A stretch of DNA of 54,031 nt. Origin: Chryseobacterium sp. CH21 (lineage in GTDB: Bacteria > Bacteroidota > Bacteroidia > Flavobacteriales > Weeksellaceae). Below the pieces are notes generated by a model. That model made no database searches. It worked only from the letters and a program-made list of their open reading frames with translations, and had not been told where the DNA came from. Where the stretch lies: assembly GCF_004119445.1 (NCBI RefSeq), contig NZ_QICI01000049.1, positions 1 through 54,031 of the forward strand. The letters run 5' to 3'. The position numbers and the translations under genes are program-made. This document shows positions 10,991-21,588 of this stretch, piece by piece (positions within the stretch are counted from its first letter, which is position 1; each line of letters begins with the position of its first letter).

Positions 10991-13237
10991 TTAATTAGCA
11001 GGACATCCCTGTTGTGTCATACATTTCCATAGTGTTCCGTCATATATACTTATGCAATCCAGGTCAGTATCATAAATAATCATTCCTTCTACTGCTACCA
11101 GTGCATTTTTTTGAGCTGTTGTTAATCTGTTGGGTACAAAACCTGTTGATTTACTTTCTAGTGCTATCCATGCCCCTTTTCTTGTAGTAGGCCATTCGCT
11201 GGCATTAGAACCGGCTCTTCCTAAGGAAGTTATCCCTAATGGAGTTGCTAAAGCTGCTCCTGAAGTAACTGATGGTTTTAAACAAAAGCATCCATCAACA
11301 ACACTATTAGAAGAGAATCCATGTCCTTGTCCCTGATCCGATCCTGAATCTGCTGCTCCTCCGGCATTCACTAGATTGGGTACCCCCATACTATTTACCC
11401 CTCCATATGTTGTAACATTAATACTGCCATTCGGATTAAGTTGTACTGTATTTACATTTTCATCACCCTCCATAGCGTCCGGACATCCGTCATTATCGCT
11501 GTCTAAATCATAAATATTAGGGGTTCCGTCTCCATCATAATCACAAAGTAGTGAGGTAGTTGATAATCTAATATCATCCAGCAGGTAATCATTACCATTT
11601 ACAGATGCCCCTCTTCTAACCTTTATCTCAAGGGTGATATTGTTATTAGAGCCTGTATTGAAAGGGATTGTTGATGTTTCCCATATATTAAATGGAAGAT
11701 TTGCGGTACCATAAATTGTTGTTTGGAGGATACCATTGACAAATACCTGAATAGCACCTTGATTATCTGCAATGGAAGAACCAATTCGCTCCCATATAAT
11801 ATGAGCAAAGTTTAAGGTGTAAGCAGAATTGGGAATTACATTACCCTGAATTGTAACAGCTGTGATAAAATCATTTCCAGGACCTGCCTGAATACCTATT
11901 ACACTTCCACTTGTGGTAGACCCTGTGGTATGATCTGTCATTTGCTGTCCTGGAAATGGAGAGCGTACACAATCATTGCTAGGCAGCCCAATATAATATA
12001 AAGGGGCATTTTGCAGCCACATTGGAGTTGAACAATTGGTAGCTTGAGTAAACGGAGCTGTCATTGTAAATTGATCTGAATCGAAAGAATAGCTGCATTC
12101 ATCATCATTAAGAATACCATCGTTATCGATATCTCTATCAAAGGCATCTGCAATACCATCATTGTCTGTATCAACACATAGATTTACTGTGGCATCTAAA
12201 CCATACACCTGAGTATTTCCAATTTCTGAGGTATTGTCAGTATTATCTGCTGCTCCTGCTACGGAACCATTGTTGGCAGAAGCCGGATTTACAAGCATAG
12301 GAACTCCATTGGCTGCGGGTAGAGTACTTACTACCTGTGCTGGTGTACCTTGTGTAGTGCCATTAGCCAAAACCTTGATCTGACCCCTAAATGCATAGTT
12401 TGGATCACCTACTGGAAGAGTTAGAGAATGAATTTGAGTAACATTGATATATTCGCTGGACTCAATTGCATCGGCACAGCCATCACCATCTGAATCTGTA
12501 TCAAAACTATCCGGAATAGTATCTCCGTCCGTATCTTTTGAAACTCCACAAATCTGCATGTTGTATGCAATATTTCCGGAATTGTCACCATAGGCATTAT
12601 CTGTAAAGACAATATAAAAATTCCCGGACTGCGGTGCTATAAACTGAACACCTCCTGTAGCTCCTTCAGACATATCTAATATGTTGGGAATGAGAACGTC
12701 AATTCCTGGATTATACTGGCCATTGCCATTAGTGTCAATCATTCCAACGAAAGTAATGATATTGCTGTAATCAGCGGCTGTAAGATTTGCAAAGGGAAGA
12801 TTAGCTGGTGGTTCGGGATTACTATAGAATGTAGCTACATTTCCTCCCGGAGGAAGGTTGTATAGATTTCCTTCATAATCACCCACTCCATTTGTTCCAA
12901 AGGATATAGGATAAAACTGCTTGCCAGAGTTAGGACCTCCGGCTGCTGTTACTAGGCCTAATGTAGATCCGTTAAGGTTTATTTTATACGATTGGCCTGC
13001 AACAATTGCAAGATTTGTATTTTGCCATTGTTGTGAAAGGGCTATAAATACTCCTGAAGATGAATTATTACATGTTGTTTCGTCCGAATCTAGTAATCCG
13101 TCATTATCGTCGTCCAAATCTAAACTGTTAATAATACCGTCACCGTCAAAATCATCTGAGGGTCCATATTGTGCCATCCCGGAAAAGCTTATCATGAAAA
13201 TAAGAGCTATTAGGATGTTTGTAGTAAATTTTTTCAT
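10991..13237 (-). CDS. secreted thrombospondin type 3 repeat protein
   Basis: A 748-residue secreted protein. After a signal peptide (MKKFTTNILIALIFMISFSG) come Asp-rich calcium-binding thrombospondin type 3 repeats: DFDGDGIINSLDLDDDNDG (from residue ~28), DTDGDTIPDSFDTDSDGDG (~235), DTDNDGIADAFDRDIDNDG (~355) and DYDGDGTPNIYDLDSDNDG (~570), with beta-rich spacer domains between. The C terminus (GMIIYDTDLDCISIYDGTLW) repeats the module of the next gene. No T9SS type A domain ending (Gxx...KxxK) is evident, so the export route is uncertain. First gene of an apparent two-gene operon; probably a calcium-stabilised surface or adhesion protein (inference). Confidence 0.75.
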   Translation of the reverse strand: MKKFTTNILIALIFMISFSGMAQYGPSDDFDGDGIINSLDLDDDNDGLLDSDETTCNNSSSGVFIALSQQWQNTNLAIVAGQSYKINLNGSTLGLVTAAGGPNSGKQFYPISFGTNGVGDYEGNLYNLPPGGNVATFYSNPEPPANLPFANLTAADYSNIITFVGMIDTNGNGQYNPGIDVLIPNILDMSEGATGGVQFIAPQSGNFYIVFTDNAYGDNSGNIAYNMQICGVSKDTDGDTIPDSFDTDSDGDGCADAIESSEYINVTQIHSLTLPVGDPNYAFRGQIKVLANGTTQGTPAQVVSTLPAANGVPMLVNPASANNGSVAGAADNTDNTSEIGNTQVYGLDATVNLCVDTDNDGIADAFDRDIDNDGILNDDECSYSFDSDQFTMTAPFTQATNCSTPMWLQNAPLYYIGLPSNDCVRSPFPGQQMTDHTTGSTTSGSVIGIQAGPGNDFITAVTIQGNVIPNSAYTLNFAHIIWERIGSSIADNQGAIQVFVNGILQTTIYGTANLPFNIWETSTIPFNTGSNNNITLEIKVRRGASVNGNDYLLDDIRLSTTSLLCDYDGDGTPNIYDLDSDNDGCPDAMEGDENVNTVQLNPNGSINVTTYGGVNSMGVPNLVNAGGAADSGSDQGQGHGFSSNSVVDGCFCLKPSVTSGAALATPLGITSLGRAGSNASEWPTTRKGAWIALESKSTGFVPNRLTTAQKNALVAVEGMIIYDTDLDCISIYDGTLWKCMTQQGCPAN

Positions 13238-13299
13238 TGATATTTGTTTTTCATGAAATTTTAAAACTTTTTATTTTTTTGTGTACTTTTTTATTAAAA

Positions 13300-13851
13300 C
13301 TAAATCCTTGGAGGAGGCCTTATATTGAAAGGATTATTAAAAAGATAATTGAAAATTTCAGCGTAGAGTTCTGATACTTTGAGGTGATATGAAAGGTTAT
13401 TAAATATTTCTATATAATTATCCGTGTGGTATGCACTTTTGATTTGTATAAGAGGAATATTATAACCGATCAAGTTCTCAAAATGTAATTTTTTAACCTC
13501 ACAAAAAAATTCCTGAGCTGTATAATTTTATAGGCGGCGCATACTTTTTTTTGAGATTTTTTTTTCTACAGCATACTTATCATTATTTTTGTTGGCCTTC
13601 TTTCCTTGTTTTCCTACGATATATAATAAGTGTTTTCTTGTTTTTTTTGTAGATGTAATCTTTACATTATTACGTATAATTTTGTTCTCAACAACCTGTT
13701 TGTTAAAGTTTTCATCTTCAGAATATATCACTGTTCCTTCAGAAATTGAAAGATAAGATTGCTCTTGAGCGAGGAAAAAATTGAAATAGAAAGTGGCTAG
13801 CAAAAGGAAAAATTTGCTATGAAGGGAAGTGTTATAAAAAAATCTTTTCAA
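13300..13851 (-). pseudogene. small secreted protein with an in-frame stop
   Basis: The ORF from ATG 13851 encodes a hydrophobic N terminus, then LSISEGTVIYSEDENFNKQV and a Lys-rich stretch, and stops at TAA 13528-13530 after MRRL. The same frame continues for 75 more sense codons (NYTAQEFFCEVKKLHFENLI ... FNIRPPPRI) to TAG 13300-13302, in step with the first part. The extension has protein-like composition. Either a CAA/GAA codon became TAA, or indels in the adjacent A8 and A9 runs (minus strand) scrambled a few codons. I do not recognise the family. Without the stop it would be 183 residues. Confidence 0.5.
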
Positions 13852-14452
13852 TCGTATTTGTATTTGTGTAAATGTAATTTAATGAGTCAGCATCTAAATT
13901 TGAACATACATCCATTTGTAAATATTACTTCGTTGTATGAGTGAAAATGTTGAGATGCGGGGAGTTTTTTAAATAAAATTTATAACTCAGGATTATTTGC
14001 TGTTTTTTATTTAAAAAAAATCAGAAACAATTGACTTTATATTAAATAGTACATTAAGCAAAAGTCGTTAATAAATTATTTCTAGTATAATAATCAGTGT
14101 TAGTAATTGTTATCAATTTGACCTTTATTAAGGTTTAGCTGTTAAAAAGTGTAAGTAATTTTAATCATGAATACAGTGTAGTGATTTTATACGCCTATGA
14201 GAAAATATATAAATCCTTATGAAGGCTTACCATACAGTATTTTTAAAGGTTAGAAATACGGGTTTAATTTTAAAAGTTGAAACATGTTTAGAAAATTGTT
14301 TTCAGAAAAATACTCTCGTGAGAAATTTTATCATTTTTTTGAAAAGCCTCATCATATATGAGATAAATTTGATCAAAATAGTTCATAATTTCAATTAAGA
14401 ATCAAACACTGTTTTCATTCTCCAAATAGAGATTCTGAGATGCTAGAAAACT
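13852..14452. other. intergenic, no gene recognised
   Basis: AT-rich 600 bases. The only protein-like trace is MRKYINPYEGLPYSIFKG from about 14197 on the plus strand, too short to interpret. No clear promoter or repeat was seen. Confidence 0.4.
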
Positions 14453-14484
14453 AAAAAAAAGCCGCAAGCAAAATTGCTGGCAGC
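14453..14484 (-). terminator. minus-strand terminator
   Basis: Imperfect 11-pair stem (GCTGCCAGCAA/TTGCTTGCGGC on the minus strand, 14461-14484) followed by eight T (A run 14453-14460 on plus). It lies downstream of the decayed gene at 14779-15433. Confidence 0.65.
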
Positions 14485-14778
14485 TTATCTTTAAAAACTA
14501 ATTAAAAATTGATTTTACATTTCAATCTTACTTGAATCAAAAATAGATGATAAGGTTGATTTTTAAAGTATAAAATGTGTTAATAATTGTTATTGACTGA
14601 ACTTTTTTATTATGAAATACTTAAAATATTAATTTGATCTCCTGAGAAATTTGTTACTCTGTATAATTTTTTGTTTCAGTTTTATAGTTTATATTTCGCT
14701 CATTTTCATAATTAATTAGACTGAAGACTATCTCTAAAAAATCATTGCATTGATTCTGTTTTGTCCACTAAAAGTCAT

Positions 14779-15433
14779 TTAATCAGCTTTAAAAGCAATA
14801 ATAGATGTCTCTCCATAGTAAGGATATCCCAAATTAATCCATGTTGAACATTCTGTATCCTAATTGCGGGGTTGGATACTGATACAATTTCTATTTTTCT
14901 GGGATCAGTTTCAAAAGTTGGGGAGGTGGGAGTATTTATACCAATACTATTTAAATATAACGCAAAGCTTTCACTATTCTTGCGAATTATTTTAAGGAAG
15001 CAAAGGTTGGAATCACGAAGTTGATTCTTTCTAAGCGCATGCATATCCATACCTTTTCATCAGCGACTTTGTCGCTTTCTTCGCCTCCTCATCCATTTTG
15101 CCTTTGCGTTTTGTAAAACTACAGAATACAGCTTAGGGATGGAAAGGACAGAACATTTTTTCTCTTCAGATCATCGAACTTTTTGCATAGTCCCCAAGTT
15201 TTGCACCTGGTCCATTTTCTGGTAGGTGTAATGGTTCCCAATTCAAGATTTCCCGCAGATGCTGCTATGAGACCATTGGATGCTTGAGAAATGGAAGGAT
15301 CGCCAGAAGAAGGATTGTCTTTGGAGCCATCAACATGGAATGTACCTAGAGGGTTTGAGGTGTTTATTCCTACTTGTGAAAAAAGGCTTGTTTTTATAAT
15401 AATCATTCCGATTAAACAAATTTTCTTTTTCAT
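14779..15433 (-). pseudogene. decayed secreted-protein gene
   Basis: The N-terminal part from ATG 15433 reads MKKKICLIGMIIIKTSLFSQ, then VGINTSNPLGTFHVDGSKDN and GNLELGTITPTRK, the typical opening of Chryseobacterium surface proteins. This frame stops at 15119. Further fragments in other frames include INTPTSPTFETDPRKIEIV and, ending at TAA 14779-14781, WINLGYPYYGETSIIAFKAD, which looks like a natural C terminus. Several frameshifts and stops lie in between, more than the single indels seen elsewhere, so this is more likely real decay. A minus-strand terminator follows. Function unknown. Confidence 0.55.
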
Positions 15434-15562
15434 ATGTGACAATCTTTAAATTAGTCTTTTAACTTTATGTATGTTTTTTAATTTTTGTTTTGTCAATATC
15501 AAAGTTCCTGTTTAATTGGACTATTATTTTAATAATTTTCAGCGGGGTAGTTTGGGGGAATC

Positions 15563-15874
15563 TTAATGATTAAATCTGGAATCTTTTTTCCAATTTGCAA
15601 TGCTATTCCTGCTTACTTTAAAGTAGTTGGCAGCCTGAGTATTAGAAAGTTTATTTTTCTTTTGATAGTCTAATATCTTTAAGATGGATGCTTTGTCATA
15701 TACCTTTAATTTTGCGTTTTCCAATTTATCTTGTTGAGATATAATAGAATTGAGTTCTATTATATCCAGAGTTGTCAATTCTCTTTTGCTAAGATATCTC
15801 ATGCATAAAGGCATGATTTTGGGGTAATTTTTATGGATCATGTCCTTGTATATACGCTTATAATCTGGAATCAT
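15563..15874 (-). CDS. helix-turn-helix protein
   Basis: A 103-residue protein whose C-terminal half (KLSNTQAANYFKVSRNSIAN followed by WKK) is a helix-turn-helix of the transposase-orfA or MerR-like kind; the N-terminal half is helical and unassigned. Its start overlaps the end of the upstream gene by 17 bases in another frame, implying translational coupling. No transposase catalytic ORF (orfB) follows, so it is either a domesticated transposase-type DNA-binding protein or a dedicated regulator. Target unknown. Confidence 0.6.
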   Translation of the reverse strand: MIPDYKRIYKDMIHKNYPKIMPLCMRYLSKRELTTLDIIELNSIISQQDKLENAKLKVYDKASILKILDYQKKNKLSNTQAANYFKVSRNSIANWKKDSRFNH

Positions 15875-16301
15875 TTTTAATTTTTGAATGTTTTGTTATC
15901 CATTTGTATAAAGTTGTTTTAGGTATTCTATATTCTTCTATGATTTGCTGTTTTGTTTTCGTTTCATTGGTAATTTGCTCAATTATATAGTTAATTATTT
16001 CTTTAGTATATATATTCTTTCTAAAGTTGGGTAAAGTACCTGTTGGTTTTTTAGGAGAAAAGCATGCGTTCGGAGGTGAAAAAAGTATAAGATGCTGAGT
16101 ATAGATCCGGAAAAAATCATATTCTAAAAGTTTTGACCATTTTAATATATCATTTGTATACAAATCTTTTGAATTAAACATTTTCTCTGCATCCATTGGA
16201 GTGCAGTTAAAAAATGAACATATGCGCGACATTGAGATCTGAAGATCGTAGACCCTTTGCTTTATTAAGGATCCAATGTGAATTTCTTTGTAATTTTCCA
16301 T
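15858..16301 (-). CDS. two-domain helix-turn-helix regulator
   Basis: A 147-residue protein. The N-terminal segment (HIGSLIKQRVYDLQISMSRI to about residue 60) resembles an XRE-like helical domain; the C-terminal part (TKQQIIEEYRIPKTTLYKWI) is a classic transposase-type helix-turn-helix. It is the first gene of a coupled pair with 15563-15874. A terminator-like hairpin lies 11 bases before its start codon. The pairing of two DNA-binding proteins without an enzyme is unusual; a regulatory role is inference. Confidence 0.6.
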   Translation of the reverse strand: MENYKEIHIGSLIKQRVYDLQISMSRICSFFNCTPMDAEKMFNSKDLYTNDILKWSKLLEYDFFRIYTQHLILFSPPNACFSPKKPTGTLPNFRKNIYTKEIINYIIEQITNETKTKQQIIEEYRIPKTTLYKWITKHSKIKNDSRL

Positions 16302-16312
16302 TCTTATTTTTT

Positions 16313-16344
16313 TTTAAAAAAACTCAACTTCAAGAGTTGAGTTT
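16313..16344 (-). terminator. terminator-like hairpin in the leader of the HTH pair
   Basis: On the minus strand, stem AAACTCAACT/AGTTGAGTTT (16335-16344 with 16320-16329, 5-base loop) is followed directly by a seven-T run and then ATG 16301. It could end an upstream minus-strand transcript or attenuate the pair. Confidence 0.55.
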
Positions 16345-16765
16345 ATTCTTTGTTTGAGGGAACAAGAATTAATGGTGTCAGGTTTAGTAAGTGCAATCTA
16401 AATGTGGATTGCTTTTATATTTGCAAATTAAAGGAGTTTTGGATAAATGATTTACTGGGCAGTATTAATTATTGTTAGGTAAATTTGTATTTTGGATTAA
16501 ATAGTGTTATTCTGAATTCATATTGGCATTTATTTATCTCTTTTAAGTGATTTTTTGTATTTGGAATATTTTGCATATTTATCAAATGTCTGAAAAAGGG
16601 TAAGTCTTCAGCAAGTCTTCATTATAATCAAGACTATTAATTGTTTTTTTCTTTTTTTAATACTATATTAAATATTTAAATAAATATTTATTATAATTGT
16701 TAATAATTTACTTGTAAATTATAATGTTATTTGTATTTTTATCTATAAATTGTTATTGTAATTAT
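16345..16765. other. intergenic, divergent region
   Basis: Separates the minus-strand HTH pair from the plus-strand TPR regulator. A weak hairpin GCAATC/GATTGC (16393-16412) followed by TTTT is visible. No ORF or clear TAnnTTTG element at the expected spacing was found. Confidence 0.35.
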
Positions 16766-18438
16766 ATGTATAATTTAAAATTGTTTCTGTTTTTTATTCT
16801 GATTAATAATTTTGCTTTGGCAAATGATAATGATTATTTTCATGATATCAGTAGCAGGTTGGAGTTTATACAACATAGTAAGTCCGAAATAAAAAAAATT
16901 AAAATACACGCTGAAGATAAATTTAAAACCACAGGAGATAAAAAGTATTTACTGGGAAGTAAATATATAGAGCTCTTTTTATACACGGATGATAGATTCA
17001 GGCAGCTGGCACTTGTTTATGACTTATTGAAATTGAATGATTCTCAATATGAATATATAACCATCGCTTGTAATTTTAATCTGGCTTTCCAATTTGAAGA
17101 TGTTTCTCCCAAGCAGGCCATGTATTTTTTGAATAATTCAATTAAGATCAATGAAAGTGTTGGGAAGCGGTATATGCTGCCTCATTTATACCACCTTAAA
17201 GGAAGACTGTATTATAAGAATAAGAAATATGATAAGGCACTATTATATTTTAAAAAAGCGCTTCAAAAGTATGACTCTTCTGAGGTGTATTTTAAAGCTT
17301 CAATGTATAATAATTTTGGAATGACATATTGTCACCTTCATAATATGAAAAAGGCATATGAGGAAACAATGAAGGGGATACAACTATTAAGTGAAAAGAA
17401 AAATTTGAATCAGGATCAATTAGACTTTTTATATCTTATGAGGGGGAATGTTGGTTTTTATTTTTATAAAATGGGTAATTATGAGGCCGCTCAGAAGTTT
17501 TTAGAGCAGGAATTTAATTATTATAAATCAAAAGACAAATTTTTTTCTCCAATATTACTTACATGCCAGAGGCTTTCCGATTTGTACACGCTTTCTAATG
17601 TTGACAAAAAAAAAATTATTGCATATTTAACTAATGTAGAAAGTAGTGTTAAAAATGTTCATGATCAAATTATTATCAATGAAATCCTGTTAAAACATTA
17701 CTCAGCTAATAATGAACTGGTTCAAATAAAAAGAATATCTCAGAGACTTGTCGATTTAAATCATAAGTTTGATAATGCAAACATTCAAAATATAAAAGAG
17801 ATTTCCTATATATTAAATGATCGGGTTTTAAAGAATATTAATGAAAAATATTCTTATGAGTTGTCTAATCAAAAAAGGAAAATATATTATGCTATTATTA
17901 TAATATGTATAATATGCATTTCATCCAGTATGATTTTTTGATAATTAGAAAAAAGAACAGGGCAGAAAGAGAGGTTGATCAAAGTAAAAAAGCTTTATTG
18001 GAAAACAGTATTGAGTTACAGGAACAAAAAATTAAAGCTTTACATAGAAATCTTAGTTTAAAAATGGATACCGAAAAGCTTTTTTTAGAAAATATAAAGA
18101 ATTTAAAAAATTCAAAAGAAAACACTGATGTTGCATTAAAGGATTTGCAGCTAAAAGTTAATAATCTGATACAGATAGACAAAAGAAACTTCGGCCTTAT
18201 GAATGATCATGGAATAGAGAGTGATATTTTTCAAAATAAGCTTTCTGAAGAGTTCCCGGATCTTACCAATAAAGAACTTAAATTATGCCAATATTTTAGA
18301 ATGGATCTTTCCTCTAAAGAAATAGCTTCTATATACAGCACAACAACTGGTACAATAAGAGTTTATAAAACTAAAATCAAATATAAACTAAAACTAAGCA
18401 AAGAAGACGATTTGCGATTGTTTTTAGAAAAGCTATAA
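16766..18438 (+). pseudogene. membrane TPR regulator with LuxR-like C terminus, one frameshift
   Basis: A regulator typical of Bacteroidota. From ATG 16766 (MYNLKLFLFFILINNFALAN) there is a signal or anchor segment, then TPR-type helical repeats (for example LYYKNKKYDKALLYFKKALQ around residue 145). A transmembrane segment (YYAIIIICIICISSSMIF) follows, then a coiled coil and a C-terminal helix-turn-helix (LTNKELKLCQYFRMDLSSKE, IASIYSTTTGTIRVYKTKIK). The frame breaks in the T6 run just after the membrane segment (about 17934-17939); one extra T gives 558 uninterrupted codons. An upstream ATG at 16724 would add 14 residues. Input signal and targets are not evident. It may regulate the TonB cluster downstream (weak inference). 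Confidence 0.75.
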
Positions 18439-18442
18439 TATT

Positions 18443-18595
18443 TATGACTATTCTGTCAACAAATCCTGTCATCTATTAGTATGGAACGGCTCGGCCTATG
18501 TTGCCGGTAGATTTCGGGAAAAGATTTCGAATAATATTCCTGTTAATTCAGCGGTTAATACAAGATTGATCAATCCCCAATTGTTTTACTGTTAA
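18443..18595 (+). pseudogene. possible gene remnant in the intergenic gap
   Basis: One frame reads DYSVNKSCHLLVWNGSAYVA then GRFREKISNNIPVNSAVNTR before a stop at about 18595, which has protein-like composition but no start. It may be the end of a degraded surface-protein gene. The rest of the gap to 18817 shows nothing recognisable. Confidence 0.25.
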
Positions 18596-18817
18596 AAACA
18601 AAAGAAGGGAATAAATATTTAAATGACACTGGAAATGAAATTACTGCATTAAATGATAAAAAGATATTATAATGTGCCTTTGAAGTCACTATTTCCGGTA
18701 GTTTACATTGTTGTTTTATTCTTTAATTGGGGAATTGTGTATGGATATTGTTTTATTTTAAGTTAAAATAACTTTGATAATTCTATAAACTTGTTTTTTA
18801 TTTAGAATAATTATAAT

Positions 18818-18825
18818 TAATTTTG
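18818..18825 (+). promoter_or_regulatory. candidate -7 element TAATTTTG
   Basis: Matches TAnnTTTG, with a TTG at 18791-18793 that could serve as -33 (24-base spacing, rather long). It ends 19 bases before GTG 18845. Confidence 0.5.
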
Positions 18826-18844
18826 CCGTCTAAATATTTTAAGG

Positions 18845-21565
18845 GTGAAAGTATCGTTATTAGTTGGTGCTGTTTTTTTAACAGCTGGTGGATTCTTGTC
18901 TGCTCAAAAAGTAGAGTTTTATCATAATGGGAAACTAAAGAAAGGAGAACTTGTCAATGGTGGTTTGAAAGAATGCAAAGAATTGCATAAGAAAGATAAT
19001 TCTATGGTTCTAAAAGGAAAATGTCAGATTACATTCCTGAATACCAACAATAAAGAAGAAACCATTATCATAAAAGAAGGAGAAGAACTACAACTTCAGC
19101 TTTCATCATCTAAAAGTTCAGAACGCGAAAAATCAGAAATCAGAATCGAAGGAGTACAGCTTACCGCAAGAAAAAAACAGTTTTCTGAAATTGCTATTCA
19201 GCAGGAAGCCCTTCAGAATCTCCAGTCTTTCTCTCTTGGAGATGTACTTCAGCAATTACCAGGTCAATATGTTCAGCAGTTCGACAATACCCAGTTTAAA
19301 AATATTGTTTTCAGAACAGCTAGTGGTGCTTCAGTAACGGGTTCCGGAAATATTCCCGGTGGTGACGACTTTGGGAACAGGGCATTTGGAGTACAATTGA
19401 TGGTTAACGATATTGCCTTATCCAATAACGAAAATATGCAGAGTTATGATTCTGCTAACAGTGGTCCTTTCGGGATCAGTTTTAACACAACCACTAATGG
19501 TGGAAACTTGACACCAAGCCAGCCGAACTATGGGGTCGATTTAAGAGAAATTCCAACTGAAAATATTGAAAGTATTGAAGTGATACAGGGAGTTCCGGAT
19601 GCCAAATACGGAGATTTAACATCGGGACTTATCAAAGTAACCACCATTGCCAAGGCATCACCTCTCCGGTTGGATGCATCACTCAGAGAAGGTACTTATC
19701 AGATTGGTCTTACTAAAGGTTTCGGACTCAATAAAAATAATGCGCTTACTATTTCTGCAGACTACATGAACTCTCTTTCTGATCCCCGAACAAGTTTGGT
19801 GGGATATGACAGAACTAATTTTAATATTCTTTGGTCTTCAAAGGGAAAGAGCGGTTTCACTAACAAACTTTCCGCATCATTTTCTACCAATACCAGCAAA
19901 GGTAAAAAAGATCCGGATGATCTTAACGGGATGATTATCAATGTAGATAATAAAAGCTTTTCATTAGGAAATAATGTCTCCTATAATTTTGGACAAAATG
20001 GCAGCAAACCTTTTTTTAGAACAGTAAGTGCAGATGTTGGACTTAGCTACGCAACACAATTAACAGAACGCAGATATTGGTTGAACCAAGGTGCCCGTCC
20101 TTATGGAAATGCTTCAGGAAATTCAGTTTATTATGCACCCTATACTTTGCCCAGTTATGAAAACCAGGCTTTTGCTGATGGAAAACCTCTTAATATTTAC
20201 ACCAATTTAAGCATCAATGGGAACAAAGTGACCGCTTCGAAATGGATTCATGCTTATAGTTTAGGATTTAATTTCAGATATGGTGATAACTTTGGAAAAG
20301 GAAGGTATGGAACTGCAGGTCAGTTTGCTACATTTAAAGCAGCAGGTCAGAGTTCTGAAGGGATGAGAGACTATAATTATCGTGATAATGTTTTTTCAAG
20401 TAAACAATATGCTTTTTATATTCAGGATAATATTACCAAAGCTTTTGCCAATAAAAATATTCTAAGAGCTAACTTGGGTCTGCGTTATGATCTTCAGAAT
20501 TCTTATTCTACCTATTCTCCAAGGATTAATACTTCCTATCAAATGGGAAATCTTTCTGTAAGAGGTGGTTTAGGCCTTACTTCAAAAGCTCCATCACTAA
20601 ACCAGTTGTACACAGCGCCAAGATATTTAGATTTTCTTTTAGGGGATTATCGTTTACCGGGTTATTATTCGGCAGCTATTATGCAGACAGTAGTGACTCC
20701 GGGAGATAATGCTGATCTAAAACCTTCTCGCAGCTGGAAAACAGAAATAGGAGTAGATTACAAATTTCCTTTTGGAACAGTTAACCTTACTGGATACTAT
20801 AATAAATTATTTGATGGCTTTACTACCATGACGGTCTTAAAGACTATGGATAGAGCTAAGGTAAATGTTACTATTGTAGGAACAGAAGTTCCTACTTACG
20901 AAATCGTGGGAACAGAAAAATTTACTTATCTCCAAAATCGAATTGTCAACGGATATTCATCAGTGGATAAGGGGCTGGAGCTTATGGCCAATTTTAAAAA
21001 GATAGAAGCTCTTAATCTTGTAATTGGGTTCAATGCCAGCTATGTAGAGACATCAGGATTGAAAGATGATGGTCTTTTTACGTTCAAGGCTCCCGAAATC
21101 ACTGATAAAAACTTCGAATACGGAATCTATAATGATACGAAAAGCAAAAGTACAATGGCCAGAGCAAGCTTTAGTTTTGATTATCACCTGGCTAAAGCAG
21201 GGTTAATTATAGGTCTTAGAACAGATCATTTTCTTTCAGACAGAAAGCTAACCAATGCTAATGATATTTATCCTGTGGGATATATTAAATATGGAGGAAC
21301 AGTAGAGATGATTCCGGATAACGACAGGACCAATCCTCTATATCAGAACTTGTTTCTGAAACCTTCAGATGAAAAACTTTCAGGTTTATATAACAAAACC
21401 CTGCATAATGTTCACTTGAGAGTTACAAAGGATTTCTTGAGTGGTTTCAGGCTGTCAGTATATGTAAGTAATGTTTTCAATTTAAAGGCTTATGATGAAA
21501 TGGGATATGTATATTCCAATTTTACTTCTACCTCCTTTGGAGCAAATATTTCATATAAATTTTAA
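18845..21565 (+). CDS. TonB-dependent outer-membrane receptor
   Basis: A 906-residue TonB-dependent receptor importing an unidentified ligand across the outer membrane. Signal peptide to about residue 21 (FLSAQ), then an unassigned ~75-residue N-terminal region. The plug domain follows (LGDVLQQLPGQYVQQFDN, and IESIEVIQGVPDAKYGDLTS), then a beta barrel ending YKF, the usual terminal aromatic. It lacks the CarboxypepD-like domain of SusC proteins. The start is GTG 18845; an in-frame stop at 18818-18820 blocks extension and the promoter spacing fits. First gene of a tight four-gene cluster (23 bases, 11-base overlap, 5 bases). The peroxidase at the end hints at iron or haem handling, which is inference. 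Confidence 0.88.
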   Translation: MKVSLLVGAVFLTAGGFLSAQKVEFYHNGKLKKGELVNGGLKECKELHKKDNSMVLKGKCQITFLNTNNKEETIIIKEGEELQLQLSSSKSSEREKSEIRIEGVQLTARKKQFSEIAIQQEALQNLQSFSLGDVLQQLPGQYVQQFDNTQFKNIVFRTASGASVTGSGNIPGGDDFGNRAFGVQLMVNDIALSNNENMQSYDSANSGPFGISFNTTTNGGNLTPSQPNYGVDLREIPTENIESIEVIQGVPDAKYGDLTSGLIKVTTIAKASPLRLDASLREGTYQIGLTKGFGLNKNNALTISADYMNSLSDPRTSLVGYDRTNFNILWSSKGKSGFTNKLSASFSTNTSKGKKDPDDLNGMIINVDNKSFSLGNNVSYNFGQNGSKPFFRTVSADVGLSYATQLTERRYWLNQGARPYGNASGNSVYYAPYTLPSYENQAFADGKPLNIYTNLSINGNKVTASKWIHAYSLGFNFRYGDNFGKGRYGTAGQFATFKAAGQSSEGMRDYNYRDNVFSSKQYAFYIQDNITKAFANKNILRANLGLRYDLQNSYSTYSPRINTSYQMGNLSVRGGLGLTSKAPSLNQLYTAPRYLDFLLGDYRLPGYYSAAIMQTVVTPGDNADLKPSRSWKTEIGVDYKFPFGTVNLTGYYNKLFDGFTTMTVLKTMDRAKVNVTIVGTEVPTYEIVGTEKFTYLQNRIVNGYSSVDKGLELMANFKKIEALNLVIGFNASYVETSGLKDDGLFTFKAPEITDKNFEYGIYNDTKSKSTMARASFSFDYHLAKAGLIIGLRTDHFLSDRKLTNANDIYPVGYIKYGGTVEMIPDNDRTNPLYQNLFLKPSDEKLSGLYNKTLHNVHLRVTKDFLSGFRLSVYVSNVFNLKAYDEMGYVYSNFTSTSFGANISYKF

Positions 21566-21588
21566 TAATAATACTAAAGATAACAATA

